From Candidatus Dormiibacterota bacterium (GTDB lineage Bacteria > Chloroflexota > Dormibacteria > Aeolococcales > Aeolococcaceae): a DNA stretch of 20,305 nucleotides. The DNA is taken from positions 9,267 through 29,571 of the forward strand of contig PMYJ01000167.1 in assembly GCA_003170875.1 (NCBI GenBank), written 5' to 3'. The notes below the pieces were generated by a model that was given only the letters and a program-made list of their open reading frames with translations, had not been told where the DNA came from and did no database searches. Below are positions 6,093 through 13,406 of this stretch, in pieces (position 1 is the stretch's first letter; the number at the start of each line of letters is the position of its first letter). The position numbers were made by a program, and so were the translations under genes.

Positions 6093-6512
6093 ATGGGCGT
6101 CTTCTTTGAGCGACAGGCCGATCCGGCAGTGACCCAGCTGCTGCGGACCGCCCTCACGGCGGCGCCTCCGGCCGACGCCGAGCAGCAGAAGACCCTTGCC
6201 GTGCAGATGGCGGGCAATCTCAATCCCGTGGTCAACGCAGTGAGCAAGGCGCTCGCGACTACGCCGCCGTCTCCCGCGGCAGCCGACGCCCAGGCGAGCA
6301 GCAGCGCCGCCGACCTCACCAATCAGCTCCTCGGCGGAGCCAAGTTCAACACCGGCCGGTTCCTGGTCGCGCTCGGCATCTTCCTCCTGCTCCTGGCCGG
6401 CGGGATCACCACGGACGCTATGAAGCTGACCAACTCATACACCACCCTCTTTGCGCTCTCGACGACCATCTTCGGGGTCATCGTCGGCTTCCTGGGAGGG
6501 GAGAAGAGCTGA
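6093..6512 (+). CDS. small membrane protein, unknown function
   Basis: A 139-residue protein. Residues 1-85 are polar, Ala/Pro/Gln-rich and probably extended. Two C-terminal hydrophobic segments follow (FLVALGIFLLLLAGGIT, near residues 90-107, and LFALSTTIFGVIVGFLGG, near residues 118-136) with a short TDAMKLTNSY linker, forming a membrane hairpin. The ATG at 6093 has GGAGGG 9 nt upstream. It ends inside a palindrome shared with the convergent dehydrogenase gene. I do not recognise a family. Confidence 0.65.
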   Translation: MGVFFERQADPAVTQLLRTALTAAPPADAEQQKTLAVQMAGNLNPVVNAVSKALATTPPSPAAADAQASSSAADLTNQLLGGAKFNTGRFLVALGIFLLLLAGGITTDAMKLTNSYTTLFALSTTIFGVIVGFLGGEKS

Positions 6513-6526
6513 GGGACCCCTCAGCT
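6507..6526. terminator. bidirectional terminator hairpin containing both stop codons
   Basis: AGCTGAGG (6507-6514) and CCTCAGCT (6519-6526) form a perfect 8-bp stem with a 4-nt GACC loop. Each arm carries the final Ser-stop codons (AGC TGA) of one of two convergent genes. There is no U-run, but the symmetry and position suit a two-way transcription stop. Confidence 0.55.
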
Positions 6527-7291
6527 GCGGCGCACGACCTTGTGGGCGGCCGCCTGCTGGAGCGGCCGGATCACGATCTCGTCGAGGTTGACGTGGGCCG
6601 GCCGGGTCACGGCAAAGGCAACCACGTCCGCGACGTCCGCGGCCGTGAGCGCGGTCACGCCCTGATACACCCCCGCCGCCCGCGCCGCGTCACCCTCAAA
6701 CCGATTGAGACTGAAGTCGGTCTCGACCATGCCGGGGGAGACCTCCGTCACCCGGATCGGGAGCCCGGCCAGCTCCAGCCTGAGCGTCTTGCTGATGGCG
6801 TGGACCCCGTGCTTGGCGCTGCTGTAGCCGCTCCCGCCCTCGTACACCTCGCTGCCGGCGGTGGAGGAGAGGTTCACGATGTGGCCGTGCCCCGAGGCTT
6901 CGAGCGCGGGCAGCAGGGCACGGGTCATCTGCATGAGGCCGAGCACGTTGACCTCCCACATCCAGCGCCAGCTGTCGCTGCGGGCCGCGGCCAGCGGGTC
7001 CAGGCCCCGCGCTCCGCCGGCGTTGTTGACCAGCACCTCCAGCCGGTCTATCCCGGCGCAGAAGGAGGCTACGCTGCTCTCGTCGCTGACGTCCAGCGGC
7101 CGCGCCTCCGCGCCGAGCCGGGCCGCCACCTCCTGCAGCCGGTCTTCGCGGCGGGCCCCGAGGATCAGGCGATAGCCCTCATCCGCCAGACGGGTCGCGA
7201 TCGCCTCACCGATGCCGGCACTGGCCCCGGTGACCACCGCCAGCGGGCGGCGAGGGGCTCCGGCCGCCGGCGCGTCCGTCTGCTCGTTCAC
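6521..7291 (-). CDS. short-chain dehydrogenase/reductase (YdfG-like)
   Basis: A 256-residue classical SDR. Features are the nucleotide-binding TGASAGIG (residues 21-28), NNAG (residues 89-92), and the catalytic Ser142/143, Tyr156 and Lys160 of YSSAK. GARRxDRL after the second strand suggests NADP preference. The overall sequence (SPGMVETDFSLNRF near residue 190) resembles the YdfG/serine-3-hydroxyisobutyrate dehydrogenase-like branch; the real substrate cannot be told. The GTG start at 7291 has AGGAGG 6-7 nt upstream. It stands alone, convergent with the small membrane protein. Confidence 0.88.
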   Translation of the reverse strand: MNEQTDAPAAGAPRRPLAVVTGASAGIGEAIATRLADEGYRLILGARREDRLQEVAARLGAEARPLDVSDESSVASFCAGIDRLEVLVNNAGGARGLDPLAAARSDSWRWMWEVNVLGLMQMTRALLPALEASGHGHIVNLSSTAGSEVYEGGSGYSSAKHGVHAISKTLRLELAGLPIRVTEVSPGMVETDFSLNRFEGDAARAAGVYQGVTALTAADVADVVAFAVTRPAHVNLDEIVIRPLQQAAAHKVVRRS

Positions 7292-7352
7292 GGCGTCCCT
7301 CCTGGTGCCGCCCCGCGGCGGTGGCTCGATGGCTCAGTGCGGGGAGATGATC

Positions 7353-7466
7353 TCAGAGATGCATCCGCCGGTATTCGGCGGCGAGGCTGCGGAGCTTGGC
7401 GTCGGCGCCACGCATGGCCTCGGCCTTGGGGAGGTACTTCTTGGGGACCGACGGCCAATCTGCGCT
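7353..7466 (-). pseudogene. possible C-terminal gene remnant
   Basis: On the minus strand, a frame ending at 7353 has coding-like composition only in its last 37 residues (WPSVPKKYLPKAEAMRGADA, then KLRSLAAEYRRMHL). Upstream in the same frame the sequence loses coding character, and no ribosome site precedes it. It may be the tail of a deleted gene; I do not recognise the family. The rest of the gap 7292-7551 shows nothing but the start region of the nuclease gene. Confidence 0.3.
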
Positions 7467-7551
7467 TCCGCGTGGTGCGGTAGCCGTCCGGCTCCGCTGA
7501 CTGGGCCACGGCGCGGAGGCCCAGAGGCGACCGGAGTAGGATTCGTCCACC

Positions 7552-8421
7552 GTGCCGTCCGCCCCGATCCAGTACGGCGAGCTGCCCAGTGTCCCGCTGG
7601 GAGCGGAGTTCGCCAACCGGCGGGCCCTTCACACGGCCGGAGCACATCGGCCGCTCCAGGCGGGCATCGACTTCGCTCCAGGGCAACCAGCCGCGTCGGT
7701 GATCCTCTCCGGCGTCTACCCGGACGACGATCAGGGCGACATGGTCGTGTGCACCGGGCAGGGTGGTCTCGAGCCCGGCACGTCGCGTGCCATAGCTGAC
7801 CAGCGGCTCGTGCTGGGCAATGCCGCGCTGATCCGCAATCGGAATTCGGGAGTTCCCGTGCGGCTCTTCCGCAAGATCGGCGGCGTCTTCCGGTACGACG
7901 GGCTCTACGCGGTGGACGAGTACTTCCGAGAGCGATACGCGAGCGACGGCTTCCTCCGCTGTCGATACTCTCTCAGAGCCCTGAATCATTCGACCCCTTG
8001 GGTGACGCGGGACGAACGGGGCGGCCCCATCCGCGTGGAGCAGACCGTTCTGCGGATCGTGCGCGACACGGCAGTGACCCGCCAGGTGAAGCGGCTCTAC
8101 GACTTCACATGCCAGTTGTGCCGGGTCGTCCTCCCCACCCCTGTCGCTCCGTACGCCGAGGCGGCGCACATCCGGCCACTCGGGCGACCCCACTTCGGTC
8201 GGGACGCCCTTGACAACGTCCTCTGCCTCTGCCCAAACGACCACGTTCTGTTTGACTGGGGCGCGATCACGGTGCTGCCCGAGACGCTGACGATCACGGG
8301 CGAGGCCGTCTTGGAGGGGAGGCCACTGCTCACAGTCCCCGCCCACCATCTCGACCTGCTGAACTTCGACTACCACCATGAGGCGATCTTCGTGCCGATA
8401 GTGGACCGGGGCGACCGCTGA
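7552..8421 (+). CDS. SRA (YDG) domain-HNH endonuclease, type IV-like
   Basis: A 289-residue two-domain protein. Residues about 20-145 are an SRA/YDG domain, which flips and reads 5-methyl- or 5-hydroxymethylcytosine: SVILSGVYPDDDQGD (49-63), TGQGG, DQRLVLGNAAL (83-93) and YDGLY (115-119). Residues about 180-240 are an HNH nuclease with CQLC (187-190), His206 in EAAHIRPL, Asn222, CLC (225-227) and His231. SRA-HNH enzymes such as TagI and ScoMcrA-type proteins cut modified DNA. No methyltransferase lies beside it. A TAGGAT -10 element ends 9 nt before the GTG, suggesting leaderless translation; no clear -35 or Shine-Dalgarno is seen. Confidence 0.88.
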   Translation: MPSAPIQYGELPSVPLGAEFANRRALHTAGAHRPLQAGIDFAPGQPAASVILSGVYPDDDQGDMVVCTGQGGLEPGTSRAIADQRLVLGNAALIRNRNSGVPVRLFRKIGGVFRYDGLYAVDEYFRERYASDGFLRCRYSLRALNHSTPWVTRDERGGPIRVEQTVLRIVRDTAVTRQVKRLYDFTCQLCRVVLPTPVAPYAEAAHIRPLGRPHFGRDALDNVLCLCPNDHVLFDWGAITVLPETLTITGEAVLEGRPLLTVPAHHLDLLNFDYHHEAIFVPIVDRGDR

Positions 8422-8467
8422 CCCCGGATGGGCCCGCACCACCGCTGACTTCGCGCCCTCCGGGTGC

Positions 8468-9493
8468 TCAGTCGTCCATCACCGGAGCGGGCGCGCCGCG
8501 GGCGATCGAGGCGTGGATCGCCTCGACGGCGGCGGTGTTGGCGCGGGCGTCGGTCAGGTCGTACTCGAGCGGCGCCCAGCCCCGGATGGCGCCGGCGAGG
8601 TGCTCCACCTCGAGCCGGTAGGGGTCGACGAAGGGGAAGGTCTCGATGCTCGGCAGGACGCCGTCCGTGAAGATCTCGGCGTCCCCCTGATGGAGGAGAA
8701 GCGTGGTCTGCGGCTCGTGGCGGAACCCCGTTCCCGGCAGCATCAGCCAGCCGTCGGAGCCGACCACCTCCACCTGGGCATACGGGTTGTGGAAGTCGAA
8801 GCTCACCCAGTACGGAGCGGTCAGCCGCGGGCCGAAGCGCATGACCCCCGTGACCGTCGTCTCCGCGGGCTGCCCGTCGCGCCGGTCGGCGAAGCCGAAG
8901 ACCTCGGTCGGCTCCCGCCCCACCATCCCCCGGGCCATGTTGGTCGCGTAGCAGCCCATGTCCCAGATGATCCCGCCGCCCACCTCGGGGATGAAGCGGA
9001 TGTTGGCGAGGTCGGTGGGTTGGGAGAAGGCGAAGCCCACCCGTACCACCCGTGGCTCGCCGATCGCCCCGGCGGCGACCAGCTCGACGGCGCGCCGCCA
9101 GCGTGGCGCATGCCGGTACATGAAGGCCTCCAGCACATGGCGTCCGGTGCGCGCCGCGGCCTCCGCGATGCGGTCGACCTCGCCGACCGTGAGCGCCAGC
9201 GGCTTCTCGCAGAGCACGTGCTTGCCCGCCTCCAGCGCCCTCACCGTCCACTCCGCATGGAGGTGGTTGGGGAGGGGGATATAGACCGCGTCGATCGAGG
9301 GGTCGTCGAGCAGCGCCTCGTAGGAGGAGTAGGCGGGGCAGCCCCACCGGGCGCCCGCTGCCTCGGCGCGGTCGCGCGACCTGGAGGCGATGCCGGCCAG
9401 CTCGCACCCCTCGGCGCCGAGCAGTCCCGGGATCAGCGAGTCGCCGATGGCCGCGGTGGAGAGGACCCCCCAGCGAACGGTGTCCTGCCCCAT
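8468..9493 (-). CDS. Gfo/Idh/MocA-family NAD(P)-dependent oxidoreductase
   Basis: A 341-residue protein. The N-terminal Rossmann domain begins RWGVLSTAAIGDSLIPGL, where the usual GxGxxG is relaxed to STAAIG. It is followed by ASRSRDRA, YIPLPNHLHAEW and CEKPLA (Glu96-Lys97-Pro98), the catalytic-lysine signature of the family. The C-terminal half has the expected mixed beta sheet with GGGIIWDMGCYATN. Such enzymes oxidise or reduce sugars, inositols or related alcohols; this sequence gives no substrate. The ATG at 9493 has GGAGG about 9 nt upstream; TATTGT farther up may be the -10. It is divergent from the riboswitch-controlled gene. Confidence 0.88.
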   Translation of the reverse strand: MGQDTVRWGVLSTAAIGDSLIPGLLGAEGCELAGIASRSRDRAEAAGARWGCPAYSSYEALLDDPSIDAVYIPLPNHLHAEWTVRALEAGKHVLCEKPLALTVGEVDRIAEAAARTGRHVLEAFMYRHAPRWRRAVELVAAGAIGEPRVVRVGFAFSQPTDLANIRFIPEVGGGIIWDMGCYATNMARGMVGREPTEVFGFADRRDGQPAETTVTGVMRFGPRLTAPYWVSFDFHNPYAQVEVVGSDGWLMLPGTGFRHEPQTTLLLHQGDAEIFTDGVLPSIETFPFVDPYRLEVEHLAGAIRGWAPLEYDLTDARANTAAVEAIHASIARGAPAPVMDD

Positions 9494-9622
9494 GCGCGTC
9501 CCTCCACCTTCCCCGGGAATTCGTTCTGAGGGACAACAATATTGCACGCGTCGCTCCCGGCCACGGGGCGGGTGCCATTCCATCGCACGATGAGATTGGT
9601 TCGCTACGTCTTGATCCCCTTG

Positions 9623-9652
9623 TGGCAATCGACCCCTGATCTGCGCTAGACT
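9623..9652 (+). promoter_or_regulatory. promoter of the riboswitch transcript
   Basis: TAGACT (9647-9652) is a good -10 element with a weak TGGCAA (9623-9628) 18 nt upstream. A start about 7 nt downstream would place the first base at the 5' arm of riboswitch helix P1 (9659), which supports both calls. The intergenic sequence at 9494-9622 holds only the presumed promoter of the divergent oxidoreductase. Confidence 0.5.
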
Positions 9653-9658
9653 CCGCCA

Positions 9659-9770
9659 CGCATCAGGAGCGGTCCGGCGCCCGGCCGGACCCGGCAACCT
9701 GGATGGACATCCAAGGTGCCACTCCAATTCGGGGATGTGGCCTCGCGAGAGGCAACTAAGTGTCCGGAGG
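9659..9770 (+). promoter_or_regulatory. SAM riboswitch, SAM-I/SAM-IV clan
   Basis: The conserved core CGGCAACC (9692-9699) and AGGTGCC (9714-9720) is present in the right order. P1 is CGCATC/GATGTG (9659-9664, 9734-9739), and GGAG/CTCC (9666-9669, 9722-9725) stacks inside it. P2 is GGTCCGG/CCGGACC (9671-9677, 9685-9691). P3 is TGGAT/ATCCA with loop GGAC (9705-9708). A hairpin GCCTC-GCGA-GAGGC (9740-9753) follows P1, as in SAM-IV. The P3 loop GGAC can pair with GTCC at 9762-9765, a SAM-IV-like second pseudoknot that directly abuts the GGAGG ribosome site (9766-9770). Ligand-stabilised folding would therefore block translation. This is read by eye; the subclass is less certain than the clan. 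Confidence 0.82.
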
Positions 9771-9778
9771 CGGCCGAC

Positions 9779-11176
9779 ATGGTGATCGGATCCAGAGGTT
9801 CCCTGGTCGTGGGTGCCGGGCTCGAGGTTCCGCTGGTGGGCGGCAGCAGCGCCCGCTACATCAACCTCGATTACGCCGCGAGCGCGCCGGCGCTGGTCGA
9901 GGTCTGGGACGAGGTCCAGTCCTTCGTCCCCTGGTACAGCAGCGTCCACCGGGGCGCGGGCTTCCGATCGCAGGTCTCGACGGCCGCGTACGAGGGCGCG
10001 CGCGACGCGGTGCGCTCCTTCCTCGGGGGCCGGCCCGACGACACCGTGATCTTTACCCGCAACACGACCGACGCCATCAACCTGCTGGCGCGATGTCTCC
10101 CGCGGGAGACGGCCGTCGTCACCACCCTCATGGAGCATCACGCCAACCTGCTCCCGTGGCGCCGCCACCACGCCGCGGTGGAGCTCCCCGTCCCGGGTAG
10201 TCCGACCGAGCTGCTGGCGAGCGTCGGGGACGCCCTGGGACGCATTCCGGCCGGGAGGCCGGCACTGCTCGCGGTCACCGGAGCCTCCAACGTGACGGGA
10301 GAGGTCTGGCCGATCGCCGAGCTGGCCGCCCTGGCCCACCGCCACGGCGCCCGCATCCTGGTCGACTGCGCCCAGCTGGCGCCCCACCGGGCGATCGACG
10401 TCACCGGACCGGACCTGGATTGGGTCGCCTTCTCGGGGCACAAGCTCTATGCCCCCTTCGGTGCCGGGGTGCTGATGGGCCGGCCGGACTGGCTGGCCTC
10501 CGGCGATGCGTACCTGGCCGGTGGGGGAGCGGTCGCCGAGGTGAGCGCCGAGGGCGCCGAGTGGACCGAGCTGCCCGAGCGGCACGAGGGCGGCTCGCCG
10601 AATGTGATCGGCGCATTCGCCCTCGCCGCGGCCTGCCGGGCGCTGCAGCGGATCGGGATGGATGCCGTGGCGGCCGAGGAGAAGCGCCTCGGCGACCGGC
10701 TGCGGGCCCGCCTCGCCCGGGTGCCCGGGGTGGTCACGTACCAGACCTGGCCGGGGTATCCCGACCGGGTTGGCATCGCCGCCTTCAGTGTCAATAGTCG
10801 CGATCACGCCGAGGTCGCCACCATCCTCAGCGCCGAGTACGGGATCGGGGTGCGGAACGGTTCGTTCTGCGCGCACCCGCTGCTCGCCCACCTGGCTGAC
10901 GGCGGTCCGGAGGAGTGGCGGCCTGGATGCGGCCGGCGCGTGCCCGGGGCGATCCGGGCCAGTCTCGGCCTCGGCAACGTCGAGGAGGACGTCGACCGGC
11001 TCGCCGAGGCGCTGCGCGAGATCACGACCCGGGGGCCGCGCTGGAGGTACCGCAAGCTCGCCGACGGCGGTGTGGTGCCCGAGCCGGACGACCGGCGGCT
11101 GCCCGCGTTCCTCTCCCCGGCGGCTGAGCAAGAGGAGGTGGAGCTGCTGGTCGGAGCCACCGCCGGTGCGCTGTGA
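9779..11176 (+). CDS. class-V PLP-dependent aminotransferase, cysteine desulfurase-like
   Basis: A 465-residue fold-type I PLP enzyme. INLDYAASAPAL near the N-terminus, FTRNTTDAINLLAR (phosphate-binding loop), SNVTGEVWPI, and DWVAFSGHKLYAPFGAGVL with PLP Lys222 preceded by His221 follow the SufS/CsdA group. Cys364 in VRNGSFCAHPLL occupies the position of the SufS catalytic cysteine (usually HHCAQP). A C-terminal tail of about 60 residues exceeds the usual length. ATG 9779 follows GGAGG by 8 nt; longer openings in this frame lie inside the riboswitch. SAM control and the following cysteine genes imply a role in sulfur amino-acid or sulfur-transfer metabolism, but the substrate is inferred. Confidence 0.85.
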   Translation: MVIGSRGSLVVGAGLEVPLVGGSSARYINLDYAASAPALVEVWDEVQSFVPWYSSVHRGAGFRSQVSTAAYEGARDAVRSFLGGRPDDTVIFTRNTTDAINLLARCLPRETAVVTTLMEHHANLLPWRRHHAAVELPVPGSPTELLASVGDALGRIPAGRPALLAVTGASNVTGEVWPIAELAALAHRHGARILVDCAQLAPHRAIDVTGPDLDWVAFSGHKLYAPFGAGVLMGRPDWLASGDAYLAGGGAVAEVSAEGAEWTELPERHEGGSPNVIGAFALAAACRALQRIGMDAVAAEEKRLGDRLRARLARVPGVVTYQTWPGYPDRVGIAAFSVNSRDHAEVATILSAEYGIGVRNGSFCAHPLLAHLADGGPEEWRPGCGRRVPGAIRASLGLGNVEEDVDRLAEALREITTRGPRWRYRKLADGGVVPEPDDRRLPAFLSPAAEQEEVELLVGATAGAL

Positions 11177-11247
11177 GCGCTCCTCACGGCGCCGCCTCCC
11201 CGGCTGGCGAGGCCCGCACTCCAGATGGGGCCGTCACCGGACGCGTG

Positions 11248-11253
11248 TATCAT
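11248..11253 (+). promoter_or_regulatory. -10 element of the cysteine operon
   Basis: TATCAT lies 9 nt before the ATG of the leader peptide, so the transcript would begin within a few bases of the start codon. No convincing -35 is present, and TG at 11246-11247 sits one base too close for a classical extended -10. Confidence 0.4.
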
Positions 11254-11262
11254 CAATGCGAG

Positions 11263-11346
11263 ATGAGCGCGCAGCCCGGACGTTATCTGCCGACACGGCG
11301 GCTGTACCTCGATTTCGGTGCGCGCAACACCTGCTCCTGTATCTGA
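11263..11346 (+). CDS. cysteine leader peptide (27 aa), attenuator of cysE-cysK
   Basis: A 27-codon frame ends TRRLYLDFGARNTCSCI-stop. It carries the RRxxxDxxR...C pattern of small putative leader peptides found in Actinobacteria before sulfur and cysteine genes, with two cysteine codons (TGC 11332-11334, TGT 11338-11340) just before the stop. The -10 element ends 9 nt upstream and no Shine-Dalgarno is visible, so it is probably leaderless. The stop codon's last base begins the first of two competing hairpins. Ribosome stalling at the Cys codons when charged tRNA-Cys is scarce would block that hairpin. The role is inferred by analogy with cysteine-responsive leader ORFs described in mycobacteria. 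Confidence 0.7.
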   Translation: MSAQPGRYLPTRRLYLDFGARNTCSCI

Positions 11347-11423
11347 GCCTGGATGGGCCCGGAGCGGCCATTCCAGGCTTGGTGAACCCTGGTCTTGATG
11401 CCATGCCGATGACGGCGTGCATC
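11346..11423 (+). promoter_or_regulatory. attenuator with mutually exclusive hairpins
   Basis: AGCCTGGA (11346-11353) pairs perfectly with TCCAGGCT (11372-11379), extended by TGG/CCA across one bulge. CCAGG of the second arm (11373-11377) can instead pair with CCTGG at 11388-11392. A further hairpin GATGC...GCATC, with TGCCG/CGGCG inside, spans 11397-11423, just before the AGGAG (11436-11440) of the acetyltransferase gene. A ribosome stalled on the Cys codons would cover the first arm and favour the alternative pairing. No U-run is present, so control may act through Rho or ribosome access. Confidence 0.6.
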
Positions 11424-11445
11424 CCAATGTTCAGCAGGAGCAGAG

Positions 11446-12411
11446 ATGGACTCGTTGACGATCACCGATGGCGGCAGCGTGGGCGCGGCAGCCCACGACC
11501 CGGCCGGCGGGACACGGCGTGCGCGCCGTGACCCGGGGATCGCGGTCAGCGAGCGGCCGGACGTGACCGACCCGACCGACCGCGATCGCGCGCTGGTCCG
11601 CGACCTGCTCGAGCATCGCCGGACGCAGGGGGCCCGGCTGCCCTCGCGGCGACGGGTCGAGACGTTCGTCGACTCCGCGGTGGGTCTGCTCTTCCCGCAG
11701 CACTCCGCGGACGGGAGCGCGACCGAGGAGCAGCTCCTCGCCAAGATCTCTCTTCTCCGCGCCGAGCTCAACAGCATGCTGCACACGGTGCTGCCCCGGC
11801 AGCGCTCCGCGGAGGTCGCCGGCGAGCTCATCGACCTGCTGCCCACCATCTATGCGCGGCTGCGCGACGACGCCGCGGCCATCGTCGCCGGCGATCCCGC
11901 CGCGGAGACGCTCGACGAGGTGATCGCCGCCTACCCGGGATTCCTCGCCATCGCGGTGCATCGCATCGCCCACGAGCTGCACCGGCTCGGGGTGCCCACC
12001 CTGCCCCGTCTGCTGGCGGAGGTGGCGCACACCCGCACCGGCATCGACATCCATCCCGGGGCCACCATCGGTCGGGCCCTCTGCATCGACCACGGCACCG
12101 GCATCGTCATCGGCGAGACAGCCGTCATCGGCGACGAGGTCAAGCTCTACCAGGGCGTGACCCTCGGCGCGCTGAGTGTCACCAAGGCCGCCGCCGGCTC
12201 CAAGCGCCACCCCACCATCGAGGACCGCGTCGTCCTCTACGCCAATGCCACCGTGCTCGGTGGCGACATCGTGGTCGGCCACGACAGCGTGATCGGGGGC
12301 AACGTCTGGCTCACCACCAGCGTGCCACCTCGCTCCTTTGTGTACCACACCAGCCAGATCCGGGTGCGGAGCGTCCTGGACGCTCTCGGCAACTCGGATT
12401 ATTCAATCTGA
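11446..12411 (+). CDS. cysE: serine O-acetyltransferase
   Basis: A 321-residue protein that makes O-acetylserine from serine and acetyl-CoA, the first step of cysteine synthesis. The helical N-terminal region runs to about residue 190. The left-handed beta-helix of hexapeptide repeats runs from IDIHPGATIGRAL (residues 200-212) to about 300, with the catalytic histidine region at His203 and His216 (IDHGTGIVIGETAVIG). Length and the long N-terminus suit the EpsC/SrpH-type subgroup. The last residues NSDYSI end in Ile, the residue that inserts into the cysteine synthase active site. AGGAG lies 5 nt before the ATG. Its operon partner cysteine synthase starts 17 nt downstream. Confidence 0.92.
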   Translation: MDSLTITDGGSVGAAAHDPAGGTRRARRDPGIAVSERPDVTDPTDRDRALVRDLLEHRRTQGARLPSRRRVETFVDSAVGLLFPQHSADGSATEEQLLAKISLLRAELNSMLHTVLPRQRSAEVAGELIDLLPTIYARLRDDAAAIVAGDPAAETLDEVIAAYPGFLAIAVHRIAHELHRLGVPTLPRLLAEVAHTRTGIDIHPGATIGRALCIDHGTGIVIGETAVIGDEVKLYQGVTLGALSVTKAAAGSKRHPTIEDRVVLYANATVLGGDIVVGHDSVIGGNVWLTTSVPPRSFVYHTSQIRVRSVLDALGNSDYSI

Positions 12412-12428
12412 TAGAAGGAATCTTCCCC

Positions 12429-13346
<918 letters not shown>

Positions 13347-13357
13347 GCCGCACTTCC

Positions 13358-13390
13358 GTGGGTCGGCCCTCACCGCGGGGGCCGGCTCAC
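13358..13390. terminator. terminator hairpin after cysK
   Basis: GTGGGTCGGCCC (13358-13369) and GGGCCGGCTCAC (13379-13390) make a 12-bp stem with two G-U pairs and a 9-nt loop, between the convergent cysteine synthase and hypothetical genes. It could stop transcription from both sides. A U-run is absent, as often in such GC-rich genomes. Confidence 0.6.
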
Positions 13391-13406
13391 GCGCCAGGGG
13401 CTCAGC

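Noticed and set aside
8422..8467. Terminator between the SRA-HNH and Gfo/Idh/MocA genes
   Set aside because: Only short GCACC/GGGTGC-type complementarity is present, too weak to call.
9716..9778. Upstream start for the class-V aminotransferase
   Set aside because: It lies inside the riboswitch core, and a good GGAGG precedes the ATG at 9779.
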